Positions 1-8,522 of a DNA stretch of 64,000 bases are shown here, piece by piece. Position numbers and translations under genes: made by a program. Source of the stretch: DASXYG01 sp036502625 (GTDB lineage: Bacteria > Actinomycetota > Actinomycetes > Streptosporangiales > Streptosporangiaceae). The DNA lies in assembly GCA_036502625.1 (NCBI GenBank), contig DASXYG010000080.1, forward strand, positions 1 to 64,000, in the 5' to 3' direction. The notes under the pieces were generated by a model. It saw only the letters and a program-made list of their open reading frames with translations, ran no database searches and was not told the DNA's origin. Each line of letters opens with the position of its first letter. Position 1 is the first letter of the stretch.

Positions 1-5
1 GGCCG

Positions 6-1082
6 TTAGACGACGGTCCAGGTGTCGGTGCCGGCGAGCAGGGCGTCCAGGGCGGTTTCGTCGCCGGGTGCCTTGGCTGCGGCGGTGTCCATCTGTTCGT
101 TCATCAGGTCGTCGTAGACTGGGCGCTCGACCGACCGAAACACGCCCATCGGTGCGTAGCGGCTGTCGATGGAGGAGATGCGCGACAGCGTGAAGGCGTA
201 GGCGGGGTCGTCGACGTGTTCGTCGTGGATCACGACGCGGGGATCATCGGTGGCGATGTGGTCCTCGATGCTCAGTGCGCCGCTGTCGCTGCGGATGACG
301 GCTTTGGACCCGAGGCCGTCGGTGTTGGGGGTGCCGAAGCGCAGCGGCTGGCCGTGCTCCATGCGGATGGTCCAGTCGTCGCGGGTGTCGGCGTCTTTGA
401 GGACGTCGAAGGCGCCGTCGTTGAAGATGTTGCAGTTCTGGTAGATCTCGACCAGCGCGGTGCCGTGGTGTTCGGCCGCGGCCCGCAGCACGCTGGTGAG
501 GTGTTTGCGGTCGGAGTCCAGGGTGCGGGCCACGAAGGTGGCTTCGGCGCCCAGGGCCAGGGAGACCGGGTTGAACGGGTTGTCCAGTGATCCCATCGGC
601 GTCGACTTGGTGATCTTCCCGACCTCGGAGGTGGGGGAGTACTGGCCTTTGGTGAGGCCGTAGATGCGGTTGTTGAACAGCAGGATGTTGATGTTCACGT
701 TGCGGCGCAGCGCGTGGATCAGGTGGTTGCCGCCGATCGACAGGCCGTCGCCGTCGCCGGTGATCACCCACACCGAGAGGTCGGGCCGCGACGACGCGAG
801 GCCGGTCGCGATCGCCGGGGCGCGGCCGTGGATGGAGTGCATGCCGTACGTGTTCATGTAGTACGGGAACCGCGACGAGCAGCCGATGCCGGAGACCACC
901 ACGATGTTCTCCCGCGGCACGCCGAGCTCCGGCATGAACGACTGCACGGCCGCGAGGATCGCGTAGTCGCCGCAGCCGGGGCACCAGCGCACTTCCTGGT
1001 CGGACTTGAAGTCCTTCATCTTGCCCGGCTCTTCGGTGCGCGGCACCAGCTCAAGCGACGCGAACGGGGTCGGATTGCTCAC
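6..1082 (-). CDS. korB: 2-oxoglutarate:ferredoxin oxidoreductase, beta subunit
   Basis: This 358-residue protein is the thiamine-diphosphate subunit of the enzyme that converts 2-oxoglutarate and CoA to succinyl-CoA while reducing ferredoxin. The TPP motif GDGDGLSIGGNH is present, followed by NNRIYGLTKGQYSPTS. Cysteines in WCPGCGDY, GIGCSSR and YQNCNIF are the expected [4Fe-4S] ligands. The GTG start overlaps the korA stop as GTGA, so the two genes are translationally coupled. Length and motifs are normal for the actinobacterial KorAB type. No ferredoxin partner gene lies in the window. Confidence 0.95.
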   Translation of the reverse strand: MSNPTPFASLELVPRTEEPGKMKDFKSDQEVRWCPGCGDYAILAAVQSFMPELGVPRENIVVVSGIGCSSRFPYYMNTYGMHSIHGRAPAIATGLASSRPDLSVWVITGDGDGLSIGGNHLIHALRRNVNINILLFNNRIYGLTKGQYSPTSEVGKITKSTPMGSLDNPFNPVSLALGAEATFVARTLDSDRKHLTSVLRAAAEHHGTALVEIYQNCNIFNDGAFDVLKDADTRDDWTIRMEHGQPLRFGTPNTDGLGSKAVIRSDSGALSIEDHIATDDPRVVIHDEHVDDPAYAFTLSRISSIDSRYAPMGVFRSVERPVYDDLMNEQMDTAAAKAPGDETALDALLAGTDTWTVV

Positions 1083-2941
1083 TTGTTCACTTCCCCGGTC
1101 TCGATGACGTCCGTGATGACACCGGCCAGCTCCTCGGCCTTGAACGGCAGCCCGCGCACCTTGTTGTAGCCGACCACGTCGACCAGGAAGCGGCCGCGCA
1201 GCAGCAGCGCGAGCTGGCCGAGGTTGATCTCGGGGACGACGACCTTGTCGTAGCGGCGCAGCAGCTCGGCGGTGTTGGCGGGCATCGGGTTGAGGTGGCG
1301 CAGGTGGGCCTGCGCCACCTTGTTGCCGGCCGCGCGCACCCGGCGTACGCCCGCGGCGATCGAGCCGAACGTCGACCCCCAGCCGAGCACCAGCACCTCG
1401 GCGTCGCCGGTCGGGTCGTCGGCGACCAGGTCCGGGATGGTCTTGGCCACCGCGTCGACCTTCGCCTGGCGCAGCCGCACCATGGCGTCGTGGTTCTCCG
1501 GGTCGTAGGAGATGTTGCCGGTGACCTGCGCCTTCTCGATGCCGCCGATGCGGTGTTCGAGGCCGGGGGTGCCGGGCAGCGCCCACGGGCGGGCCAGCGT
1601 CTCGGCGTCGCGCAGGAACGGCTCGAACGTGCCGTCGGCGGTGTTCGGCTCGGTGGCGAACGCGACGGTGAGGTCGGGGAGGTCGGCGACGGCCGGGATG
1701 CTCCACGGCTCCGAGCCGTTCGCGAGGTAGCCGTCGGAGAGCAGGATGACGGGGGTGCGGTAGCGGGTGGCGATGCGCGCCGCCTCGATGGCCGCGTCGA
1801 AGCAGTCGGACGGCGACGACGCCGCGATCACCGGGACCGGCGACTCGCCGTTGCGGCCGAACATGACCTGGAGGAGGTCGGCCTGCTCGGTCTTGGTCGG
1901 CATTCCGGTGGACGGCCCGGCGCGCTGCACGTCGATGACGATCAGCGGCAGCTCGATGGACACGCCGAGGCCGATGGTCTCGGCCTTCAGCGCCATGCCG
2001 GGGCCGGACGTGGTGGTCACGCCGAGGGCGCCGCCGAACGCCGCGCCGAGGGCCGCGCCCACGCCGGCGATCTCGTCCTCCGCCTGGAAGGTGCGCACGC
2101 CGAAGTTCTTGTGCTTGCTGAGCTCGTGCAGGATGTCCGACGCCGGGGTGATGGGGTACGAGCCGAGGAACAGCGGCAGCCCGGACAGCCGGGACGCCGC
2201 GATCAGGCCGTACGACAGGGCCAGGTTGCCGGTGATGTTGCGGTAGGTTCCGCCGGCCAGCGGCGCGGGCTTCACCTCGTAGCGGACCGCGAAGGCCTCG
2301 GCGGTCTCGCCGAAGTTCCACCCGGCGTTGAACGCCGCGATGTTCGCCTTCATGATCTCGGGCAGCTTGGCGAACTTCGCCTCGAGGAACTTCAGCGTGC
2401 CCTCGGTGGGCCGGCCGTACATCCAGGACAGCAGGCCGAGCGCGAACATGTTCTTCGCGCGCTCGGCGTCCTTCTTGGAGATGTCGAAGTCTTCGAGGGC
2501 CTTGACCGTCAGGGACGTCAGCGGCACCGGGTGGACGCGCCACTCGTTCAGCGAGCCGTCGTCGACGGGGCTCTCGGCGTAGCCGACCTTGCCGAGGTTC
2601 CGCTTGGTGAACTCGTCGGTGTTGATGATGATCTGCGCGCCGTGCGGGATGTCGGAGAGGTTGGCCTTCAGCGCCGCCGGGTTCATCGCCACCAGGACGT
2701 TCGGCGCGTCGCCCGGCGTGAGGATGTCGTGGTCGGCGAAGTGCAACTGGAACGACGACACCCCCGGCAGCGTGCCCGCGGGGGCGCGGATCTCGGCCGG
2801 GAAGTTGGGCAGGGTGGACAGGTCGTTTCCGAACGACGCCGTCTCCTGGGTGAAGCGATCGCCGGTCAACTGCATTCCGTCGCCGGAGTCGCCGGCGAAT
2901 CGGATGATGACCCGATCGAGCTGCTCGACCTGCTTGGTCAC
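1079..2941 (-). CDS. korA: 2-oxoglutarate:ferredoxin oxidoreductase, alpha subunit
   Basis: This is the fused gamma-alpha subunit of the KorAB complex, about 620 residues. The N-terminal gamma domain carries the GDSGDGMQLTGDRF motif and the alpha domain follows from about residue 200 (ITPASDILHELSKHKNFG). I chose the GTG at 2941 because a GAGGAGGT Shine-Dalgarno sequence lies about 10 nt upstream. An in-frame TTG at 2995 would add 18 residues that contain this ribosome-binding site. It is the first gene of a two-gene leftward operon with korB. The complex feeds reduced ferredoxin and TCA-cycle carbon flow in the cytoplasm. Confidence 0.94.
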   Translation of the reverse strand: MTKQVEQLDRVIIRFAGDSGDGMQLTGDRFTQETASFGNDLSTLPNFPAEIRAPAGTLPGVSSFQLHFADHDILTPGDAPNVLVAMNPAALKANLSDIPHGAQIIINTDEFTKRNLGKVGYAESPVDDGSLNEWRVHPVPLTSLTVKALEDFDISKKDAERAKNMFALGLLSWMYGRPTEGTLKFLEAKFAKLPEIMKANIAAFNAGWNFGETAEAFAVRYEVKPAPLAGGTYRNITGNLALSYGLIAASRLSGLPLFLGSYPITPASDILHELSKHKNFGVRTFQAEDEIAGVGAALGAAFGGALGVTTTSGPGMALKAETIGLGVSIELPLIVIDVQRAGPSTGMPTKTEQADLLQVMFGRNGESPVPVIAASSPSDCFDAAIEAARIATRYRTPVILLSDGYLANGSEPWSIPAVADLPDLTVAFATEPNTADGTFEPFLRDAETLARPWALPGTPGLEHRIGGIEKAQVTGNISYDPENHDAMVRLRQAKVDAVAKTIPDLVADDPTGDAEVLVLGWGSTFGSIAAGVRRVRAAGNKVAQAHLRHLNPMPANTAELLRRYDKVVVPEINLGQLALLLRGRFLVDVVGYNKVRGLPFKAEELAGVITDVIETGEVNK

Positions 2942-3440
2942 AGGACCGCTGACCTCCTCGACGCGCCAGGGCGCCGCCCAGGGGCCGAGGCGCAACTTAG
3001 GTTCACCTTCATGCTACGTCTCCCGTGCACCGCGAATGCCGTGTGCACCATTGAAATCTCGCTGTGACCTACGTCGCAGCAGCGGGGTTTGTGGACTCGG
3101 GGCTGATCGGCTCGTGGACGTTGGTCAACGACACAGGTCGCTGGCGGGCTTGCACAGATCGATGTGCAGCCGCGCGACGAGCGGGAATCCGGTCACGCTC
3201 GCACTATAGGCGCCGTACGGGACCGCCTCCGCGCCCGGGGCGGCCGTCGGCAGGTCGCCGGGCCCTGGACCGTACGGCGCGGCCGCCGGTAACGGTCGCG
3301 CCGTACGGCAGGGCGGGCCCAGCCGGAACGGGCGGCGGAATGGGGTCTCCGGACCTAGGCGATGGGGCCTCCGGGCCCACGCGCCGGTGATCGGCCCCGA
3401 TCTACGCTTCCGGCGTCGATCTCCCGTGAGGTGGTCGGAA
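2942..3440. promoter_or_regulatory. Divergent intergenic region between korAB and the calpain-like operon
   Basis: About 500 bases carry no convincing gene. The region must hold the leftward korA promoter and the rightward promoter of the calpain-like operon. The 11-base word GCGCCGTACGG occurs at 3210-3220 and 3298-3308, with its inverse complement at 3270-3280, so the RNA could fold into alternative hairpins. No clear -10/-35 pair is evident by eye. An open frame at 3064-3390 has no homology I recognise and looks like chance in GC-rich DNA. Confidence 0.4.
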
Positions 3441-5129
3441 GTGACCCATACGGCTCCGGTGCGCGAGCGCGGCTCCGGCACCTTGTCGTACCTCGCCCTC
3501 GGCGTCCTCGCCGCGGTGATCCTCGGCTCCCTCGTCGCGACCGGCGTCGGCGGCCGGTTCGCCGCGGGCGCCGGCGCCGTGGTCTGCCGTACGGTCCGGG
3601 CCGGCGGCCCCTGCGGCGTGCGCCCGGTGGCGCAGGCGCCCGTACGCGCCGGCACCGCGGACGGCACCGGCGGCGACAAGCCGTCCTCCGCCCACAAGAA
3701 GGGCGGGTGCCACGGTTTCCTGGGGTGTACGTGGAGCGGCGCGAAGCACGTCGGGGGCGGTACGTGGAGCGCGGTGAAGGACACGGGCAGCGGGGTGAAG
3801 TCCGTCTTCACGACGAACCCGGTCACGACCGGTAAGGCGCTGAGCACGTTCGTGTGGCGTGAGTCGCCGGTCGGCGAGGGGATCCGTGCGTGGAAGGCGT
3901 GCGGTGCGGGCCGGTACGCGGCGTGCGGTGACGCGGTGTTCTGCGCGACGACCGCGAACGGCTGCCTGGTCCGCGACATGGTCATCGACGACAAGACCCG
4001 GCAGGACATGGCGCAGGGCCACTGGGGCGACGCCACGGGCCGGGTGCTGTGGAACGGCGGCTCGCTGTTCCTCCCCACCAAGATCCCCGGCCTCAGCAGG
4101 CTCGGCACGGCGGGCAAGGCCGCGGAGGACGCGACCGAGGCAACGAAGGCCACACGGGCGGCACCGTTCGGCGGCGGCCGCGATTCCACCCTGTCGCTGG
4201 GCAAGGCCGAGAAGAAGCTGCGGGTCGCCCGGCGCGCACGCGGTACCGATGAGCACCTGCGGTTCCCGGCGATCAAGGAGATCGCCGCGGAGTTCGAGCG
4301 GCTGGGTCCGGCGGAGCGGACGAGATTCCTCGACCAGGTCGCGTTGTCGGAAATGGTGGACATCTGGAGCGCCGCGCCCGGTATCGACGTGAACCTGCGA
4401 TCGGATCTCATGCAGGCGGCGTCGCCGTCGATGCTCAAGTTCCTGGATGCCCGGCCTCCTTTCGCCAGTCTCGACGGCTGGTACGAATTCACCGGTGACC
4501 TGTGGCGCGATTCGGGCCCGACGAGGTGGGACGTCCAGCAGGGGGCGGTCGGCGACTGCTGGTGCCTGGCGTCGATGGGCGCCCTCGCGGACCAGGCCCC
4601 CGGCCTGCTGAAAAAGATGTTCACGAAGAACCCGAACGGCACGTACACGGTCGCGTTCGGAGACGGCCAGCGTGTCACGGTCACGCCCGAACTGCCCTAT
4701 GAGGGGGCGCACGTCTACTCGGAGGCCGGCTGGCCCGCGCTGCTCGAAAAAGCCATCGCCGCGCGACAGGGCGGCTACGACGCCATCCGCGGTGGAGACG
4801 CCGGTCAGGCACTGCACTGGCTCACCGGGAAACGGGCCGTCTCGTACACGTCGGAGGGCCACGACATGCCGAACGCGCGAGAGATCGCCACGGATCTGGG
4901 CGACCATGACGCACTGGTCTTCGGCATCAACGACGGCGTGAAGCTCAAGGACATGGCCGGTCGCGGCATCGACGCGGACCACGACTACACGGTGATCGGC
5001 GCCGACCCCGCCGCGAAGACCATCACCTTGGCCAACCCGCACGGCCCCACCACGCCGGAGATCACGCTCACCGAGCAGGAGTTCATGAAGACCAAGGGCA
5101 TGGCCCTGAATCGGGTGCCGACAAGATGA
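3441..5129 (+). CDS. Calpain-like (C2) cysteine protease with pilin-like leader, copy 1; putative polymorphic toxin
   Basis: This 562-residue protein has three parts. Residues 11-36 are a hydrophobic leader (GSGTLSYLALGVLAAVILG) resembling type IVb prepilin leaders, but with Ser in place of Glu at +5. Residues 84-222 are almost identical to copy 2 and rich in Cys and Gly. The C-terminal third is a calpain-type domain: Cys373 in VGDCWCLAS, His514 in DADHDYTV and Asn532 in LANPHG form the expected triad, and WPALLEKAIA is also calpain-like. The GTG at 3441 follows a GAGGTGG ribosome-binding site. It overlaps the next gene by 4 bp. Function as a secreted toxin is inferred from the conserved-leader, variable-protease design; no secretion genes are nearby. 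Confidence 0.72.
   Translation: MTHTAPVRERGSGTLSYLALGVLAAVILGSLVATGVGGRFAAGAGAVVCRTVRAGGPCGVRPVAQAPVRAGTADGTGGDKPSSAHKKGGCHGFLGCTWSGAKHVGGGTWSAVKDTGSGVKSVFTTNPVTTGKALSTFVWRESPVGEGIRAWKACGAGRYAACGDAVFCATTANGCLVRDMVIDDKTRQDMAQGHWGDATGRVLWNGGSLFLPTKIPGLSRLGTAGKAAEDATEATKATRAAPFGGGRDSTLSLGKAEKKLRVARRARGTDEHLRFPAIKEIAAEFERLGPAERTRFLDQVALSEMVDIWSAAPGIDVNLRSDLMQAASPSMLKFLDARPPFASLDGWYEFTGDLWRDSGPTRWDVQQGAVGDCWCLASMGALADQAPGLLKKMFTKNPNGTYTVAFGDGQRVTVTPELPYEGAHVYSEAGWPALLEKAIAARQGGYDAIRGGDAGQALHWLTGKRAVSYTSEGHDMPNAREIATDLGDHDALVFGINDGVKLKDMAGRGIDADHDYTVIGADPAAKTITLANPHGPTTPEITLTEQEFMKTKGMALNRVPTR
3690..4106 (+). repeat. 417-bp near-identical block, copy 1 (partner at 5623-6039)
   Basis: This block aligns without gaps to 5623-6039. 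By hand alignment I count about 29 differences, roughly 93% identity. It encodes the shared middle of the two calpain-like proteins (AHKKGGCHGFLGCTWSGA to PTKIPGLSRLG). Sequence on either side is clearly more divergent, which points to recent duplication or gene conversion limited to this domain. Confidence 0.9.
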
Positions 5130-5383
5130 CGCGTAAGGTGCCGCAGGCCGCGCAGGCGTGGATCGGTGATGTGGCGATCGTGTTCGCCGAGCGCAGGGGC
5201 GATGTCGCCGTGCTGGCGGTGCATGGCCGGGAGGTCGCCTACCACGTGGTCGAGGCGGAGCTCGGTCGCACCGTGGACGCCGGCCCGTTCGCCGTCACCG
5301 CCACCGCTTTCGGCTTCGAGCACGGGCGTGACGTCGTCGTGCTCACCGTCACGGAACCGGCGCCGGAAGGACGGCCGTGCTGA
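5126..5383 (+). CDS. Small protein between the two calpain-like genes; candidate immunity protein
   Basis: An 85-residue soluble protein starts with an ATG that overlaps the stop of the upstream calpain-like gene (ATGA), and its end overlaps the GTG start of the second one. It has no signal peptide or membrane segment. The sequence alternates short hydrophobic stretches (GDVAIVFAE, DVAVLAVHG, DVVVLTVTE), suggesting a small beta-rich fold. I do not recognise the family. Its position between two putative toxins makes a protease inhibitor or immunity role attractive, but that is inference only. Confidence 0.7.
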   Translation: MTRKVPQAAQAWIGDVAIVFAERRGDVAVLAVHGREVAYHVVEAELGRTVDAGPFAVTATAFGFEHGRDVVVLTVTEPAPEGRPC

Positions 5384-7098
5384 GCTGGGCGGCCGGGCGC
5401 CGCGGCGACCGCGGCGCGTCGGTCTTCGAGTACCTCGCGCTCGGCGCGCTGGCGGTGATCCTGGTCGCCGGCCTCGTCACGGCCGGCGTCGGCAGGACGC
5501 TGGCCGCCGGGACCGCGCGCGTGACGTCCTGCGCCGTCCAGGACCGCACGGGCTGCGCGGCGCGGGCGCGGGCCGTACCCGCCGCCGGCACCCCGCGTAC
5601 GGACGCGCCCCGGAAGAAGGCCGCGCACAAGAAGGGCGGGTGCCACGGTTTCCTGGGGTGTACGTGGAGCGGCGCGAAGAACGTCGGCGGCGGTACGTGG
5701 AGCGCGGTGAAGGACACCGGGAGCGGCATGAAGTCGCTCGTCACGACGAACCCGGTCACGACCGGTAAGGCGCTGAGCACGTTCGTGTGGCATGAGTCGC
5801 CGGTCGGCCAGGGGATCCGCGCGTGGAAGGCGTGCGGTGCGGGGCGGTACGCGGCGTGCGGTGACGCGGTGTTCTGCGCGACGACGGTGAACGGCTGCAT
5901 GTTGCGCGACGTCGTCATCGACGACAAGACCCGGCAGGACACGGCGAAGGGCCACTGGGGCGACGCCACGGGCCGCGTCCTGTGGAACGGCGGCTCGCTG
6001 CTCATCCCCACCAAGATCCCCGGCCTGAGCAAGCTGGGCAGGTTCGGCAGGGCCGGCGAGGAGGCGCGGGTTCCGGTCGGCGCCGAGCGCGCCCCTGCCG
6101 GGTCGTTCGAGAAGGCACAGGACGAGCTCAAGGATCTCCGGCGCGACGAGTCCTCCTCGTCCGACGTGTTCCTGCTGCACGGCGCCGAGCTGGCCCGGAA
6201 GTTCCTGGCGCTGGCCCCCGGGGACCGGACGAGGCTGCTCGACACGATGACGCGCGACGAGCTCCGCGCCTTCTACCGCGACGCCGGCGGCTTCGACGAG
6301 AACCTGCCGTCCGACGTGCTCCAGGCCGCGTCGCGGGACGCGCTCGCCAAGATCCACCCGGCGGAACCGGTCTTCACCCACAGCGGAGGCTGGCACCTGT
6401 TCACCGGTGATCTCTGGGAGGGCTTCCCCGTCAACCGCGACGTCGCGCAGGGTTCGAAGATCGGCGACTGCTGGTGCCTGGCCGCGTCGCAGTCCATGGC
6501 CTCCGCGCCGCGCGGCAGCCTGGAACTCCAGAAGATGTTCACCAAGAATCCGAACGGCACGTACACGGTGACGTTCGGCGACGGCCGCAGGGTCACCGTC
6601 ACGCCCATGCTGCCGGTCAACGGCGCGCTCGTCGCGGACCGCGCGGGCTGGCCGGCGATCATGGAGAAGGCGATGGCCGTACGCACCCGGGGCGGCTACG
6701 ACGGGCTGACCGGGAGCTCCCCGTCGAGCGTCTCGCTGAAATGGCTCACCGGCCGTGACGCCGAGGTGTACATCGGCAGGCACGACATGCCGGACCTCGC
6801 CACCGTCCGCACGTGGTGGGACGACCAGGATCCGCTGCTCGTGGGCTTCCCGAGAGCCGCGGACATCAAGATCCCGGCGTACGACGAGAAGGGCATCATC
6901 CCCGAGCACGTGTACTCGGTGCGCGACGTCGATCCGCACACCGGGATCGTCACGCTGCTCAACCCGCACGGCCCGGGCAGCGCGATCGTGACGATCAACA
7001 AGGACGAGCTGGCGGGGACCAGTAACCTCCGCCTGTACCGCGGCCGGCTGCCCGAACGCGGCCCCGTCGAGGACGAGGGCCCGCTGCCGGACTACTGA
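5377..7098 (+). CDS. Calpain-like (C2) cysteine protease with pilin-like leader, copy 2; putative polymorphic toxin
   Basis: This 573-residue paralogue of copy 1 has a leader DRGASVFEYLALGALAVIL that fits the type IVb prepilin pattern: Gly13, then Glu18 at +5 followed by Tyr and a hydrophobic helix. Residues 83-221 are the nearly identical shared block. The protease domain has Cys365 in KIGDCWCLAA, His511 in IIPEHVYSV and Asn529 in LLNPHG, plus WPAIMEKAMA and the GGYDGLTGS segment typical of calpains. It starts with GTG 7 nt after GGAAGG and overlaps the 85-residue gene. The two proteases differ much more in the C-terminal part than in the middle. Export and target are unknown. Confidence 0.72.
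   Translation: MLSWAAGRRGDRGASVFEYLALGALAVILVAGLVTAGVGRTLAAGTARVTSCAVQDRTGCAARARAVPAAGTPRTDAPRKKAAHKKGGCHGFLGCTWSGAKNVGGGTWSAVKDTGSGMKSLVTTNPVTTGKALSTFVWHESPVGQGIRAWKACGAGRYAACGDAVFCATTVNGCMLRDVVIDDKTRQDTAKGHWGDATGRVLWNGGSLLIPTKIPGLSKLGRFGRAGEEARVPVGAERAPAGSFEKAQDELKDLRRDESSSSDVFLLHGAELARKFLALAPGDRTRLLDTMTRDELRAFYRDAGGFDENLPSDVLQAASRDALAKIHPAEPVFTHSGGWHLFTGDLWEGFPVNRDVAQGSKIGDCWCLAASQSMASAPRGSLELQKMFTKNPNGTYTVTFGDGRRVTVTPMLPVNGALVADRAGWPAIMEKAMAVRTRGGYDGLTGSSPSSVSLKWLTGRDAEVYIGRHDMPDLATVRTWWDDQDPLLVGFPRAADIKIPAYDEKGIIPEHVYSVRDVDPHTGIVTLLNPHGPGSAIVTINKDELAGTSNLRLYRGRLPERGPVEDEGPLPDY
5623..6039 (+). repeat. 417-bp near-identical block, copy 2 (partner at 3690-4106)
   Basis: This is the second copy of the direct repeat described at 3690-4106, offset by 1933 bp with no insertion or deletion. 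It includes the invariant stretch FLGCTWSGAK, the TTNPVTTGKALSTFVW segment and the WNGGS motif just before the variable part of the protein. Confidence 0.9.
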
Positions 7099-7172
7099 GG
7101 TCCGCGTACCTCGCGTACACGCCGGTACGATCACGATCCGGGACGAAACCCCGCTACTGGAAGGGACCGCCG

Positions 7173-7583
7173 ATGGGAGCGGGAGACGGCTACCTCGACA
7201 CCGAGGTGTCGATGCCGACGCCGGTCAAGACCGTGCGCGTGCTGCTCTACATCCTGGCCGGCTTCACCGTGCTGCTCGTCGTCTCCGCCCTGGTGTACGC
7301 CGGGGTCACCGCGGAGCTCCTCGGCTACCTCACCTGGTTCGCCTGGCCCGGCATCGTCGGCTTCGTCGTGGCGCTGCGCCTCGGCCACCCGGGGCGCGTC
7401 AAGTTCTGGCTGCTCGTCGTGGTGTCCGCGATCGACATCGTCAACTCCGTCAGCGAGCTCGGCGGCGGCGACCCGCGCGGCATCACCTCGCTGATCCTCC
7501 CGGTCCTGATCCTCGTCTTCCTGCTGCGCCGCCCGTCCCGTACGTACTTCCTCCACCGCGAGAAGAGCGAGGAGACGGCCTGA
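7173..7583 (+). CDS. Four-helix integral membrane protein of unknown function
   Basis: A 136-residue protein begins at an ATG with GGAAGGGA upstream. After a short hydrophilic start it has about four hydrophobic segments (LLYILAGFTVLLVVSALV, LLGYLTWFAWPGIVGFVVAL, FWLLVVVSAIDIVNSV, LILPVLILVFLL) and a basic-acidic tail. It stands between the calpain-like operon and nuoA, separated from both by short gaps, so it may be transcribed alone. I do not recognise the family. A role in immunity to the upstream proteins cannot be excluded and has no direct support. Confidence 0.7.
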   Translation: MGAGDGYLDTEVSMPTPVKTVRVLLYILAGFTVLLVVSALVYAGVTAELLGYLTWFAWPGIVGFVVALRLGHPGRVKFWLLVVVSAIDIVNSVSELGGGDPRGITSLILPVLILVFLLRRPSRTYFLHREKSEETA

Positions 7584-7674
7584 TCCACCGGCCCCGCGAC
7601 ACCTGTGGACAGCCGGTTTCCGCGCGGTCCGGTCCGGTCTACCCTGCATCGAGGAGGTGGAGGGAGGCCGGCGG

Positions 7675-7944
7675 ATGGGGGAGTACCTCGGGTCGTACGC
7701 GGTGGTCGCCGTGCTCGCGCTGCTCGGCGCCGCGCTCGTCGCGGGGGCGTTCGCGGCCAACCGCGCGCTGCGGCCCACGGCGCCCACGCGCGAGAAGCTG
7801 CTGACGTACGAAAGCGGCGTCGATCCCGTGGGCGGCGGCTGGGCGCAGTCCTACGTCCGGTATTACGTGTTCGCATTCCTCTACGTGGTCTTCGCCGTCG
7901 GGCTGGCCTTTGCTTGGCGCAAAGGGGTGCTCACATGGGTGTGA
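7675..7944 (+). CDS. nuoA: NADH-quinone oxidoreductase subunit A, internally shortened
   Basis: Only 89 residues long against about 120-135 for NuoA. The N-terminal helix and the family motif YESGVDPVGGGWAQSYVRYY are intact, and so is the actinobacterial-type C-terminus AWRKGVLTWV. The stretch normally found between them, with the acidic residues after FAV and most of the third helix, is absent: YVVFAV runs straight into GLAFAWRKG. This looks like an in-frame internal deletion of roughly 35 codons. The ATG at 7675 follows GGGAGG. It overlaps nuoB by 10 bp. Function as a proton-channel subunit is doubtful. Confidence 0.8.
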   Translation: MGEYLGSYAVVAVLALLGAALVAGAFAANRALRPTAPTREKLLTYESGVDPVGGGWAQSYVRYYVFAFLYVVFAVGLAFAWRKGVLTWV

Positions 7945-8522
7945 CCGGTCCCGTCGGGCTCCCCGACCCACGGCTCGGGCCGGCGGCGCGGCTCGCCCCG
8001 AAACCGGTGCGCTACGTCCTCAATTGGGGCCGCCGCTATTCCCTGTGGGTGTTCAATTTCGGCCTCGCCTGCTGCGCCATCGAGTTCATCGCCACGTCCA
8101 TGTCGCGCCACGACTTCATCCGCCTCGGCGTGATCCCGTTCGCGCCCGGCCCGCGCCAGGCCGACCTCATGGTCGTGTCCGGCACCGTGAGCGACAAGAT
8201 GGCCCCGGCCGTCCGCCGGCTGTACGAACAGATGCCAGAGCCGAAATACGTCATCTCCTTCGGCGCCTGCTCCAACTGCGGCGGCCCGTACTGGGACTCG
8301 TACTGCGTGACGAAGGGCGTCGACCAGATCGTCCCGGTCGACGTCTACGTCCCCGGCTGCCCCCCGCGCCCCGAGGCGCTGCTGCACGGCATCGTGCGGC
8401 TGCAGGAGAAGATCGCCGCCGAGGCCCTCGGCGAGCGCTACGCTCCGCCGCGCCCGTCCGCCCGCGAGCTCGCCGCCCCGCTGCTGTCCGCGCCGCCCGG
8501 CCCCGGCGGAGCCGCCGGATGA
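7935..8522 (+). CDS. nuoB: NADH-quinone oxidoreductase subunit B
   Basis: A 195-residue peripheral-arm subunit that holds the terminal [4Fe-4S] cluster N2, which passes electrons to quinone. The ligands are visible in FGLACCAIEF (two Cys), GACSNCGGPY and VYVPGCPPRPEALL. The ATG at 7935 lies inside the end of nuoA, and the stop overlaps nuoC as ATGA. The C-terminal 30 residues are Ala/Pro-rich and are not part of the conserved fold. The protein itself looks intact, unlike NuoA and NuoJ here. Confidence 0.93.
   Translation: MGVTGPVGLPDPRLGPAARLAPKPVRYVLNWGRRYSLWVFNFGLACCAIEFIATSMSRHDFIRLGVIPFAPGPRQADLMVVSGTVSDKMAPAVRRLYEQMPEPKYVISFGACSNCGGPYWDSYCVTKGVDQIVPVDVYVPGCPPRPEALLHGIVRLQEKIAAEALGERYAPPRPSARELAAPLLSAPPGPGGAAG

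Noticed and set aside
2985..3015. Half of an iron-regulator (IdeR/DmdR) box near the korA start
   Set aside because: Only the AACCTAA half matches on the leftward strand; the other half does not. Too weak to call an operator.
3125..4684. Leftward open frames opposite the first calpain-like gene
   Set aside because: Composition is Pro/Arg/Ala-rich without domains, and the opposite strand has a calpain domain with its triad. They are shadow frames.
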